Part shown: in pieces, positions 17,132 to 25,194 of the stretch
How positions within the stretch are numbered: position 1 is the stretch's first letter
Layout of the letters: each line of letters opens with the position of its first letter
Assembly: GCA_963624975.1 (NCBI GenBank)
Contig: CAVFRF010000095.1
Coordinates: forward strand, 1 to 44,200
Origin: CAVLCC01 sp963624975
GTDB lineage: Bacteria; Actinomycetota; Coriobacteriia; Coriobacteriales; CADBOM01
Length of the DNA: 44,200 nucleotides
Direction of reading: 5' to 3'
Notes under the pieces: model-generated
Told to the model about the DNA's origin: nothing
The model's input: only the letters and a program-made list of their open reading frames with translations
The model's database searches: none
Program-made: the position numbers and the translations under genes

Positions 17132-18073
17132 ATGTCAGAATTCGTTCGACCTACGGTAAACGTCGAGTCTGTAAACGACACGCTTGCACGCTTCATCGTG
17201 GAGCCCCTCGAGAGTGGCTTCGGCTCCACGCTTGGAAACAGCATGCGCCGCGTGCTGCTGTCGTCTCTGAACGGCGCTGCTGTTACCGCTATCCAGATCG
17301 AGGGCGTGCAGCATGAGTTCACCGCTGCAGAGGGCATCGTCGAGGATGTAACCGACATCGTGCTCAACGTCAAGTCGCTGGTCTTCCAGGCCGTGGCTTC
17401 CGCCGACGAGGCGGTTGCCACCATCTCGGCCAAGGGACCGTGCGTGGTTACCGGCGCAGACATCCAGGTTCCGGCCGAGTTCGAGCTCATCAACCCCGAG
17501 CAGAAGATCGCCACCATCTCGGATGGCGGCTCGCTCGAGATGTCGATGCGCATCGGATGCGGCAGGGGCTACGTTGCGGCCGAGCGCAACAAGCGTCCGG
17601 ACGATCCGATCGGGATCATCCACACCGACTCGCTGTTCTCGCCCATCAAGCGCTGCGCCATGGAGGTCGAGGACACCCGTCACGGACAGCGCATCGACTA
17701 CGACCGACTGGTGCTTGAGGTCGAGACCAACGGCTCGATCACTCCCGTCCAGGCGGTCTGCAACGCTGCGGTGATCATCACCCAGCACATGGATGCCTTC
17801 CTGGCTCTCCAGGGCGAGACCGAGGAGTCCACGCAGGAGTCGATCTTTGCTCCCGAGGGACCCTCGAAGAACTTCGAGCTGGAAAAGCAGGTGGAAGACC
17901 TCGACCTCTCGGTTCGCTCTTACAACTGCCTGAAGCGCGCTGGAATTCATTCGGTGCGCCAGCTGGTGGAGTACTCCGAGAACGACTTGCTCAACATTCG
18001 CAATTTTGGAGCCAAGTCCATCGAAGAGGTAAAGGACAAGCTTCAGACGATGGGCCTTGGGCTCAAACTGTAG
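17132..18073 (+). CDS. rpoA: RNA polymerase alpha subunit
   Basis: A 313-residue subunit that dimerises to nucleate RNA polymerase assembly. The N-terminal domain has the LGNSMRRVLLSSLNGAAVT signature near residue 35. The C-terminal domain (about 245-313) has LDLSVRSYNCLKRAGI and LLNIRNFGAKSIEEV, the upstream-element and activator-contact fold. Length and operon position are typical; the start follows AGAGGAGG. Confidence 0.98.
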   Translation: MSEFVRPTVNVESVNDTLARFIVEPLESGFGSTLGNSMRRVLLSSLNGAAVTAIQIEGVQHEFTAAEGIVEDVTDIVLNVKSLVFQAVASADEAVATISAKGPCVVTGADIQVPAEFELINPEQKIATISDGGSLEMSMRIGCGRGYVAAERNKRPDDPIGIIHTDSLFSPIKRCAMEVEDTRHGQRIDYDRLVLEVETNGSITPVQAVCNAAVIITQHMDAFLALQGETEESTQESIFAPEGPSKNFELEKQVEDLDLSVRSYNCLKRAGIHSVRQLVEYSENDLLNIRNFGAKSIEEVKDKLQTMGLGLKL

Positions 18074-18091
18074 TAGTAGGAGATACGTGTT

Positions 18092-18715
18092 ATGAGACAT
18101 CGCAAGAAGGGTCGCAAGCTGGGCACCGATGCCAGCCACACCAAGGCGATCAAGAAGAACCTCGTGGTCGCGCTTCTGGCCAACGACCGCATCAAGACCA
18201 CCCTTCCGCGCGCCAAGGAGATCCGCGGCGACGTGGACAGGATCATCACCTGGGCCAAGCGCGGCGACCTTCATGCCCGCCGTCTGGCTATCGCCAAGCT
18301 CGGCGACAAGGAGATCGTGCGCGAGGTGTTCGAGAAGGTGGAGCAGGGCATGTTCGCCGACCGTCAGGGCGGCTACACCCGCATCTACAAGCTCGGCAAC
18401 CGCAAGGGCGACAACGCCACCATGGTGATCATGGAGATGGTGACCGAGTCGCTGGCCAACCCCACGGGCGCTGCCGACAAGAAGGCCGAGAAGAAGGACA
18501 AGGCTCCCAAGGGCAAGGCCGCCGAGAAGAAGGCAGCCGACGAGCTGAACGAGAAGTTCCAGTTCGACGCCGACGAGGCCGACGTCGAGGCTGAGGCTGC
18601 TGCCGAGGCAGAAGAGGCTGCTGCCGAGGCAGAAGAGGCTGCTGCCGAGGAGGCTCCTGCTGAGGAGGCCGCAACCGAGGAAGCTCCCGCAGAGGACGAG
18701 GCTGCGGAGGAGTAG
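18092..18715 (+). CDS. rplQ: Ribosomal protein bL17 with long acidic tail
   Basis: The first ~130 residues are a normal bL17 (MRHRKKGRKLGTDASHTKAI; TTLPRAKEIRGDVDRIITWA), an essential protein near the exit tunnel. Most bL17 proteins stop at about 117-130 residues; this one has 207. The extra ~75 residues are first Lys/Ala-rich, then a Glu/Ala repeat (EAEEAAAEAEEAAAEEAPAE), presumably disordered. The tail is in frame with no break, so it is probably real. It is the last gene of the operon and precedes a terminator. Confidence 0.96.
   Translation: MRHRKKGRKLGTDASHTKAIKKNLVVALLANDRIKTTLPRAKEIRGDVDRIITWAKRGDLHARRLAIAKLGDKEIVREVFEKVEQGMFADRQGGYTRIYKLGNRKGDNATMVIMEMVTESLANPTGAADKKAEKKDKAPKGKAAEKKAADELNEKFQFDADEADVEAEAAAEAEEAAAEAEEAAAEEAPAEEAATEEAPAEDEAAEE
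18596..18650. repeat. 21-bp tandem repeat encoding the bL17 acidic tail
   Basis: Two identical 21-bp units (18596-18616 and 18617-18637) encoding AAAEAEE are followed by 13 bases of a third. As the unit is a multiple of three, tail length can vary between strains without frameshift. Confidence 0.85.
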
Positions 18716-18735
18716 AACTCCCAAGCATGCTATCG

Positions 18736-18775
18736 AGAGGCCGGACGGGGAGACCTGTCCGGCCTCTTGCTTAAT
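18736..18775 (+). terminator. Terminator after rplQ
   Basis: An 11-bp stem (18736-18746 with 18757-18767; AGAGGCCGGAC core) with a 10-base loop is followed by TGCTTAATA. The T-run is short, so efficiency is uncertain, but the place is right for the end of the ribosomal operon. Confidence 0.75.
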
Positions 18776-18802
18776 ATCCGACAATTTAGGCTTAGGTGTT
18801 TT

Positions 18803-20563
18803 ATGTCTTACGATTCGATCCAGGTCGGCTCCAGCTCCAACGTGGACAGGCTGATCGGCTGCAAGGCAGCCTCCAAGCTCGCTTCCAAGGATTCTTCGCT
18901 GTTCGACTTTTCGCAGGAAACCGCCGAGTTTGCCTCGAAGTTCATGGGATGGAGCACGCTTTGCTCCAATCCGCCGTTTCCAATCGAGAAAATAGAGGAG
19001 TTCGCCCGCGCCGCACGCGCCGAGGGCCTTACCGACGTGCTGCTGGTGGGTCAGGGCGGATCCACCCAGGCATCCATGACCATGGCGGAGCTGCTTCGCG
19101 CCGAGGCCAAGCTCGACATCGGCTTCTACACGATGGACTCGATGTCGTCGGAGTATCTCGACTGGGTTTGGAATCGGGTCAATCCCGAAAGCTCGATCGT
19201 GATCGTGTCGTCCAAGTCGGGTTCGACGCTCGAGCCGATGTCGGTGTTCAAGTGCCTGTGGAGCCGCCTGTGCGAGGCCCTGGGCGAAGAAGCGGCCGGC
19301 AAGAGATGCGTGGCCATTACCGACCCGGGCAGCATGTTGGAGACGATGGCGGGCGACATGGGATTTGCCGCCGTGTTCAACGGCGAGGCCACCGTGGGCG
19401 GCAGGTTCTCGGCGATGTCGGTGTTCGGCCTGGTGCCGTTCGCGCTCATGGGCATCGACCTCGAGTCGCTGGTCGCGGCTTGCGCCAAGGCAGAGGCCGC
19501 GTGCGCCACCGATTCGCCCGACAACCCCGCGCTCAAGCTCGCGGCGTTCATGCTCGACAACCACGAAGCCGGGCGCAACAAGGCGTGCTTCGCGTTCAGC
19601 CCGTCCTGCGAGTCGTTCGGGCTGTGGCTCGAGCAACTCATTGCCGAGTCTACCGGCAAGGACGGCAAGGGCATTCTCCCCAACACCGAGAACGACGTGG
19701 ACGTGCTGCAAGCGGGCAGTTCCGACCGCATGTGCTTCGCGTATACCATGAGCGTGGACGAGGGCAAGGCCGACTCCTACGGCCACCAGCTTGGTTCGGC
19801 GCAGAAGGCCGCCGCCATCAGCGAGGCTGGCAACCCGTGCATCGAGCTGGCCATGGATTCTTCCACCGATGCCGCCTGCCACATGATCGTGTGGGAGTAC
19901 GCGGTGTCGATGTATTCCGCAGCGGCGCAGATCAACCCCTTCGACCAGCCCGACGTGGAGAGCACCAAGAAGGCCGTGAAGAAGATGCTGGGCGAGGGCT
20001 GCGCGGAAGCGGGCGCGGTTGCCGCGGAGGCAACGCGCTTTGCGGTGGAGCTAGCAGATGGCGAGGTGGCGGGCTTCGACGTGTCGTCGGCGCTCGTGGG
20101 CGCCGGTAGCGTTCCGACCAGCTTCGACGACGTGCTCGACATGCTGATGCGTTCTATGAAGCAGGGCGACTTCTTCTGCATCAACGCGTTCGTACCCTAC
20201 TTCGATGCACGCAGGACGGATGCCCTCGAGCGAATCCGCCACGGCGTGGCGATCAAGAGCGGTTGCGCCGCATGCATGGAGATAGGTCCTCGTTACCTGC
20301 ATTCCATCGGGCAGTTCCAGAAGGGCGGCTACAACTCGGGCGTGTACCTGGTGCTGGCGGCTCCCGAGAGCCAGGAGGTGCAGATTCCCGGGGCGGGCTA
20401 CTCGCTCACGCACCTGGGCATCGTGCAGGCCAAGGGCGACTACACCGCTCTCGACGATGCGGGCCGTCGCGCCGTGTGCGTGATGCTGCGCGACAACAGC
20501 CCGCAGACCATCGACTGGCTGGCCGAAAGGGTTGCGGCGCTAGTGCCTTCGCAGCTTTCGTAG
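18803..20563 (+). CDS. pgi: Glucose-6-phosphate isomerase
   Basis: Interconverts glucose-6-phosphate and fructose-6-phosphate. The 586-residue protein has two SIS sugar-phosphate folds: LLVGQGGSTQASM near residue 90 and SSKSGSTLEPMS near 145 bind the phosphate. The layout resembles the PGI part of transaldolase-PGI fusions, though no transaldolase is attached. The ATG at 18803 is chosen because an in-frame TTG at 18767 lies inside the rplQ terminator; its ribosome site (TTAGG) is weak. The exact enzyme type is less sure than the superfamily. Confidence 0.87.
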   Translation: MSYDSIQVGSSSNVDRLIGCKAASKLASKDSSLFDFSQETAEFASKFMGWSTLCSNPPFPIEKIEEFARAARAEGLTDVLLVGQGGSTQASMTMAELLRAEAKLDIGFYTMDSMSSEYLDWVWNRVNPESSIVIVSSKSGSTLEPMSVFKCLWSRLCEALGEEAAGKRCVAITDPGSMLETMAGDMGFAAVFNGEATVGGRFSAMSVFGLVPFALMGIDLESLVAACAKAEAACATDSPDNPALKLAAFMLDNHEAGRNKACFAFSPSCESFGLWLEQLIAESTGKDGKGILPNTENDVDVLQAGSSDRMCFAYTMSVDEGKADSYGHQLGSAQKAAAISEAGNPCIELAMDSSTDAACHMIVWEYAVSMYSAAAQINPFDQPDVESTKKAVKKMLGEGCAEAGAVAAEATRFAVELADGEVAGFDVSSALVGAGSVPTSFDDVLDMLMRSMKQGDFFCINAFVPYFDARRTDALERIRHGVAIKSGCAACMEIGPRYLHSIGQFQKGGYNSGVYLVLAAPESQEVQIPGAGYSLTHLGIVQAKGDYTALDDAGRRAVCVMLRDNSPQTIDWLAERVAALVPSQLS

Positions 20564-20654
20564 ACGGCACACGCCCCTGCGGCGGTTATAGTGAGTCTAC
20601 CAATGCAAACTTGCAGCATGCATATGTGATGCGAATACCGAAAGGGGACCTGCC

Positions 20655-22013
20655 GTGCTACTTGCAGCAAGATACGTTATCCCGGTCTCGTCTCCTCATA
20701 TAGAGAACGGCGCAGTGCTGGTGAGGGGCAACAAGATCGCCGACATCGGCGATGCCAACACCCTTATCGCGAAGTATCCGGAAGAGGAAGTCAGAGACTT
20801 CGGGGTGTCGGCCATCATGCCGGGATTTGTGGACGCCCACACCCATCTGGAGTATTCGGCGCTGCGCGGGCTGCTCTACGACATGCCCTATGCGCAGTGG
20901 AAGATGCAGCTCACCAAGAAGGCGCAGCGCTTCGCCTACAGGGACTGGATCGATTCCGCCCTGCTCGGCGCGCTCGAGGCGGTGCGCTCGGGCATCACCA
21001 CTATCTCCGACGTTACCCCCACGGGCGCCAGCCTCCGCGCTGCCAACGACATCGGCCTGCGCGGCATCGTGTACCGCGAGGTGGGCACCAACGAGAAGGC
21101 CGAGATTCCCTACGTGCTGCAGTCGGCCTACCGCGACATCGAGAGGTGGAGGGAAAACTCCAACCCCGACCTCATCCAGGTGGGCATCGCGCCGTACTCG
21201 CTCTACACCTGCCACCCCGGCGTGTTCCCCGAGATCGCGGAGTACGCCTCCGACGGCACTCCGGTGGCGCTGCACCTGGCCATCAGCTCCGAGGAGTACG
21301 CGTTCGTGAAGAACGGCACCCCGGTGTTCCCGCTTTACGAGGACACCACGGAGCTTTCGATGGAAGACCAGCAGCCCGCGTGGCTGGCCACCGGCGTAAG
21401 CCCCGTGCAGTACATCCTCAACTGGAAGCTGCTCGACGCCCCCAACGTGCTCGCGATCCACTGCAACCAGGTGGACTCCCGCGACATCGACACGCTGGCG
21501 AGCCACGACGTGGCAATCGCCGTGTGCCCGCGTTGCGCGGCCAAGCTGGGCATGGGCGTGGCTCCTATCCAGAAGTTCCTCAAGGCCGGCATTCGCGTGG
21601 GCCTGGGAACCGACTCGCCTGCGGCATCCGACGTGCAGGACCCCATCGCCGAGATGAGCCTGGCGATGATGCTGCAGCGCGCAACCGCACGCGATACCAG
21701 AAACTTCCTATGCACGTCCAAGACGCTAGAGCTGGCAACCCTGAGTGCCGCACGTGCTCTGAAGATCGACGACAAGGTGGGGTCGCTCGAGGTGGGCAAG
21801 CTGGCGGACATCATCGCGATCAATCTGTCCAACTCCCATCAGATACCTACGCACGATCCGGTTTCGGCCATCGTGCACACTGCAAACCAGGAGAACATCC
21901 TGCTCACCATGATCGACGGCAAGATTCTCTACGATGGCGATCATATGCACAACGTGGATTGGGAAAGGGTGTTCGAGCGCGTCGAGGAGATGCGCGCGAA
22001 GCTAAGGAGCTAG
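20655..22013 (+). CDS. Amidohydrolase (TRZ/ATZ family), possible aminofutalosine deaminase
   Basis: A 452-residue metal-dependent hydrolase or deaminase. Metal ligands are visible: HTH in VDAHTHLEYSALRG near residue 59, HLAIS near 205, HCNQ near 270, and Asp in GLGTDSPAASD near 320. N- and C-terminal beta segments complete the amidohydrolase fold. The family includes adenosine-type, S-adenosylhomocysteine, guanine and aminodeoxyfutalosine deaminases. The HLEYSALRG pattern recalls the last, a menaquinone route enzyme, but this is a guess. It starts with GTG at 20655 after AAAGGGG. The TPR protein gene follows by six bases. Confidence 0.8.
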   Translation: MLLAARYVIPVSSPHIENGAVLVRGNKIADIGDANTLIAKYPEEEVRDFGVSAIMPGFVDAHTHLEYSALRGLLYDMPYAQWKMQLTKKAQRFAYRDWIDSALLGALEAVRSGITTISDVTPTGASLRAANDIGLRGIVYREVGTNEKAEIPYVLQSAYRDIERWRENSNPDLIQVGIAPYSLYTCHPGVFPEIAEYASDGTPVALHLAISSEEYAFVKNGTPVFPLYEDTTELSMEDQQPAWLATGVSPVQYILNWKLLDAPNVLAIHCNQVDSRDIDTLASHDVAIAVCPRCAAKLGMGVAPIQKFLKAGIRVGLGTDSPAASDVQDPIAEMSLAMMLQRATARDTRNFLCTSKTLELATLSAARALKIDDKVGSLEVGKLADIIAINLSNSHQIPTHDPVSAIVHTANQENILLTMIDGKILYDGDHMHNVDWERVFERVEEMRAKLRS

Positions 22014-22019
22014 AAGGAA

Positions 22020-22775
22020 TTGGCAGAGAAGAAGACCCCCTCCAAGAACAAGAGCAACCACGAGAAGCGCATGGCGCAGTCGGCTCCCAAGAGCAGCGCC
22101 GAGAAGGAAGCGCGTCTGTCCAAGGAGCGCGAAGAGCGCGAGAAGTACAAGAAGAAGCAGGAGCTTGCCGCGAGGTCCAAGAAGATCGCCGCAGTGGTGT
22201 TCTCGGTGATCTTCATCCTGGCATTTGCCATTCCGAGCGCCGCGCTCATGCTGTCCAACAACTCCAGCTCGACGGACTCCACCTACGAGTCGGCGATCGA
22301 GGGATACCAGCAGCAGCTCGACGAGAATCCGAGCGACCTCACGCAGTACCTCAACATGGCAGACCTGTACTACGACTGGGCCTATGCGGTGATGACGGGC
22401 GAGAAGACCTCGTCGCGCGAATACAAGGACCTGTTCTCGGAGGCGGTGGCCAACTACAGCAGCTACCTGGCGGAGAACACCGATAGCGAGGCCTCCATCA
22501 ACCAGGCTTCTGCGTACTTCTACTCCGGCGACAACGCAAGTGCCATCGACGTGCTCACCAAGTGTGCGCAGAGCGACCCCGAAAACGCCCTGGTGTACGC
22601 GAGGCTGGGCACCGTCTACTATCAGGACGGGCAGAACGACCTCGCCCGCGAGAACTACAACAAGGCCGTGGAGCTGGATCCCGACGACGAGAAGGGCGCC
22701 AAGTCCGAAGCTCAGAACATGCTCACCGTGCTGGACGCGAGCAGCAGCTCCGACTCGACCGAGTCGTCCAACTAG
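22020..22775 (+). CDS. Membrane-anchored TPR protein
   Basis: A 251-residue protein with a lysine-rich, coiled-coil-like cytoplasmic head (residues 1-55), one transmembrane helix (about 56-78, AAVVFSVIFILAFAIPSAAL) and an extracellular domain of about three tetratricopeptide repeats, e.g. ALVYARLGTVYYQDGQND and ARENYNKAVELDPDD. The tail is Ser-rich. It starts with TTG at 22020 after AGAAGGAA. It probably scaffolds proteins at the membrane; upstream of tatA-tatC, a role in export or envelope assembly is possible but unproven. Confidence 0.8.
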   Translation: MAEKKTPSKNKSNHEKRMAQSAPKSSAEKEARLSKEREEREKYKKKQELAARSKKIAAVVFSVIFILAFAIPSAALMLSNNSSSTDSTYESAIEGYQQQLDENPSDLTQYLNMADLYYDWAYAVMTGEKTSSREYKDLFSEAVANYSSYLAENTDSEASINQASAYFYSGDNASAIDVLTKCAQSDPENALVYARLGTVYYQDGQNDLARENYNKAVELDPDDEKGAKSEAQNMLTVLDASSSSDSTESSN

Positions 22776-22800
22776 CGCTGCGCCCGTCGCGAGGATACGC

Positions 22801-23157
22801 ATGAACATAGGTCCTGCCGAAATACTCGTCATACTGGTGTTCGCCCTGCTTGTCGTGGGGCCGGAGAGGCTCCCCAAGTTCGGGTCGTCGCTGGGCAAGG
22901 GCATCAACAGGTTCAAGAGCGCGCAGGACAAGGTGGAGGATACCCTCAAGAAGGAGGGGCTGGACCCGCAGAGCATCCGCGAGGCCTCTGCCAACCCGTT
23001 TCTGGCTCTGGAAAAGATCGACGACATCGGAAAGAAAACCGGGTTCTTCCCCGGCGAAGACTCTGCGGAGGCGGCGGGCGAGAGCGGCGAAGATGCCGCC
23101 AGCGCAAGCGGCGACGGTGACAGCAGCTCGAGGGGAGGAGAGGACGCGTCCCGGTAG
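22801..23157 (+). CDS. tatA: Twin-arginine translocase subunit TatA/TatB
   Basis: A 118-residue protein with an N-terminal membrane helix and the family signature IGPAEILVILVFALLVVGPE, then LPKFGSSLGKGINRFK (amphipathic helix). It pairs with TatC to export folded proteins. The extended C-terminus (about residues 75-118) is acidic, Gly/Ser/Ala-rich and probably disordered. Both TatA and TatB share these features, and PERLPK is common in TatB, so the subtype is open. The ATG at 22801 was chosen over a longer frame that lacks the family pattern. tatC follows by 18 bases. Confidence 0.9.
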   Translation: MNIGPAEILVILVFALLVVGPERLPKFGSSLGKGINRFKSAQDKVEDTLKKEGLDPQSIREASANPFLALEKIDDIGKKTGFFPGEDSAEAAGESGEDAASASGDGDSSSRGGEDASR

Positions 23158-23175
23158 GGAGCGCCCTGCAACGCC

Positions 23176-23946
23176 ATGGCCATCGGGCAAGCCAAGATGC
23201 CGATTCTCGACCACTTGAACGAGCTGCGCCGTAGGCTCACGGTGGTAGCCGTGGTGCTGCTGGTGGCCACGATTGCCATCTACATCTTCACGCCGCAGCT
23301 CATCTGGTTTCTCATGAACCCCATCGCGGAGTACCTTCCGGGCGGCGACGCGTCGCAGCTCAACGTGCTCAACCCGCTGGGGGGCTTTACCCTGAGGTTC
23401 AAGGTGGCGTTCGTGGCAGCCGTGATCGTCACGGCACCGGTGTGGATCTGGCAGACGTTCGCCTTCTTCCTCCCGGCGCTCAAGCCCAGCGAGCGCAAGT
23501 GGGTGGTGCCCACGTTCTTCGTGGGGCTGGTGCTGTTCGTGCTGGGCGCGATCTTCTGCTACTGCGTGATCCTCGACCCCGCGTTCGGCTGGCTCCTGGG
23601 ACAGACGGCCGACTTTGCAACGGTGTTTCCCGACGCGTATTCGTACGTGAACCTCATCCTGATGTTCGAGCTGTCGTTCGGCCTGGCCTTCGAGCTGCCG
23701 CTGGTGGTGTTCTACCTGCTGGTGTTTCGGATCGTGCCCTACAAGAAGCTCCGCAGCAGCTGGAGGGTCGTATATATAGTGCTCATGGTGGTGTGCGCCG
23801 CCGTGACGCCCGATGCGTCGCCGGTAACGATGATGCTGCTGTTCGCCGCGATGGTGTCGCTGTACGAGGTGTCGCTGGCGATGGCGAAGATGGTGCTGCG
23901 CAAGAGGATCGCCGCTCAGGCGCAAGAGGAAGAGGGGGAGATGTAG
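23176..23946 (+). CDS. tatC: Twin-arginine translocase subunit TatC
   Basis: A 256-residue protein with six hydrophobic helices, the receptor for twin-arginine signal peptides. The N-terminal LDHLNELRRRLTVVAV has the conserved Glu and Arg residues (HLNELRRRL) that contact the signal. PLVVFYLLVF and VCAAVTPDASPVTMMLL are the usual late helices. It ends at the base before the hypA start codon. Tat exports folded cofactor enzymes such as hydrogenases and molybdoenzymes, which fits the nickel genes downstream. Confidence 0.96.
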   Translation: MAIGQAKMPILDHLNELRRRLTVVAVVLLVATIAIYIFTPQLIWFLMNPIAEYLPGGDASQLNVLNPLGGFTLRFKVAFVAAVIVTAPVWIWQTFAFFLPALKPSERKWVVPTFFVGLVLFVLGAIFCYCVILDPAFGWLLGQTADFATVFPDAYSYVNLILMFELSFGLAFELPLVVFYLLVFRIVPYKKLRSSWRVVYIVLMVVCAAVTPDASPVTMMLLFAAMVSLYEVSLAMAKMVLRKRIAAQAQEEEGEM

Positions 23947-24318
23947 ATGCACGAGTTCAGCCTCATGGATTCGATCTTGAAGACGGTGGAAGACGCCGCC
24001 AGCCAGGCTGGAGCCACGCGCGTGCTGGAGGTGGACCTTCTGGTTGGCGAGATGGCGCAGGTGATGGACGAGGCCATGGTGTTCGCGTTCGAGGCGCTGA
24101 CCCCCGGCACCATCTGCGAGGGAGCCGAGCTGCACATGGAGTTCGTGAAGCCCAGGTCGAGGTGCGCCGACTGCGGATGCGAGTTCGAGCACGACGCGTT
24201 TCATAGGAAATGCCCCGATTGCGGCAGCGGCAACACCACGATGGTGGCCGGCAAGGAGCTGCTCATCGACAAGATCGAGGCCGACGTTCCCGACGACGAA
24301 GACGAGGCCGGCGAGTAG
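23947..24318 (+). CDS. hypA: Nickel chaperone HypA
   Basis: A 123-residue protein delivering nickel to [NiFe]-hydrogenase (or related nickel enzymes). It begins MHEFSLMDSI, with the nickel-binding His2 and Glu3, and the zinc site is CADCG...CPDCG with four Cys. The C-terminus is acidic. Its start codon follows the tatC stop directly. Together with HypB it handles the last nickel step; CooS/AcsB in this window also need nickel. Confidence 0.95.
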   Translation: MHEFSLMDSILKTVEDAASQAGATRVLEVDLLVGEMAQVMDEAMVFAFEALTPGTICEGAELHMEFVKPRSRCADCGCEFEHDAFHRKCPDCGSGNTTMVAGKELLIDKIEADVPDDEDEAGE

Positions 24319-24432
24319 GCTCGCAAGTTGCAGCTGCGTGCAAAACGCGCCGTCGAAGTGCGCTTTTACGCGTGCGCCAGTGCCTCTTGCGGTTCCTGAA
24401 AGTCTTTGCCGATGTGTTTTGGGGTTAGAACC

Positions 24433-24465
24433 TGTTAAGCATATGGTAAGGATCTGGTAAGGATT
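24433..24465 (+). promoter_or_regulatory. Three 11-bp direct repeats upstream of hypB
   Basis: TGTTAAGCATA, TGGTAAGGATC and TGGTAAGGATT follow head-to-tail, giving a heptamer T-G-K-T-A-A-G with 4-base spacing. A looser TGGGTAAGATT (24476-24486) and TGGTAAACT (24491) continue the series. The 11-bp period is typical of OmpR/PhoB-type response-regulator sites. The end is 66 bases from the hypB start. Confidence 0.6.
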
Positions 24466-24531
24466 CGTTTAGATTTGGGTAAGATTCGAGTGGTAAACTC
24501 GATAGCCGTTGGGGCAACGAGAGGAATATCC

Positions 24532-25194
24532 ATGAAACTCGACATCGGAAAACCGATTCTGGAGAAGAACGACGCCGGCGCGGCCGCCAACAGGAAGCGC
24601 CTGGACGACAACAAGGTGTTCATGATCAACGTGCTGGCCAGCCCGGGCTCGGGCAAGACCACCAGCATATTGGCTACCATAGAGGCCCTTCGCGACAAGC
24701 TGTCGTTTGCCGTGATCGAGGGCGACATCGCCAGCAAGGTGGATTCGGAAAAGATCCGCGATGCCGGCATCCCATGCGTGCAGATCAACACCGGCGGCAT
24801 CTGCCACCTGGAGTCGCAGATGATCTCGCAGGCGCTCGACGTGCTGGATCTGGCCAGCATCGACGTGATATTCGTGGAGAACGTGGGAAACCTCGTGTGC
24901 ACCACCGACTTCTACCTGGGCGAGAACGCCAAGGTGGTGCTGCTCTCGGTGCCCGAGGGCCACGACAAGCCGCTCAAGTACCCGACCATCTTCCAGGAGG
25001 CCGACGCGGTGGTGCTGAGCAAGGTCGACGTGATCGAGTACTTCGACTTCGACGAGCGCGAGTTCCGCCAGTCGCTCGACGACCTCAACCCCACGGCTCC
25101 GATCTTTCCGATATCGGCGAGCAAGGGCTCGGGGATGGAGGCCTGGTGCGGCTGGCTCGATGCCAAGGTCGCCGAGTTCGGGGGCCTCAATTGA
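24532..25194 (+). CDS. hypB: Nickel-insertion GTPase HypB
   Basis: A 220-residue GTPase that passes nickel to HypA and the hydrogenase large subunit. The P-loop is ASPGSGKTTS, and the metal-site Cys-His in TGGICHLES and the Cys in ENVGNLVC match the dimer-interface nickel/zinc site. There is no N-terminal histidine-rich stretch, so nickel storage is unlikely. The start is the ATG at 24532 (MKLDIGKP) with GAGGA before it. It is 213 bases from hypA with its own candidate regulatory repeats, and its stop overlaps the topA start. Confidence 0.95.
   Translation: MKLDIGKPILEKNDAGAAANRKRLDDNKVFMINVLASPGSGKTTSILATIEALRDKLSFAVIEGDIASKVDSEKIRDAGIPCVQINTGGICHLESQMISQALDVLDLASIDVIFVENVGNLVCTTDFYLGENAKVVLLSVPEGHDKPLKYPTIFQEADAVVLSKVDVIEYFDFDEREFRQSLDDLNPTAPIFPISASKGSGMEAWCGWLDAKVAEFGGLN

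Noticed and set aside
17135..19882. A 915-residue open frame on the minus strand, and others like it at 2721-4547, 5522-7615, 24912-27326 and 37291-40344
   Set aside because: Each lies antisense to clear genes (rpoA/rplQ/pgi, cooS, acsB, topA, rlmKL/leuC). They are long because stop codons are rare in GC-rich antisense frames.
24340..24375. A terminator after hypA
   Set aside because: GCGC/GCGC pairing of four bases followed by TTTTA is too weak to count.
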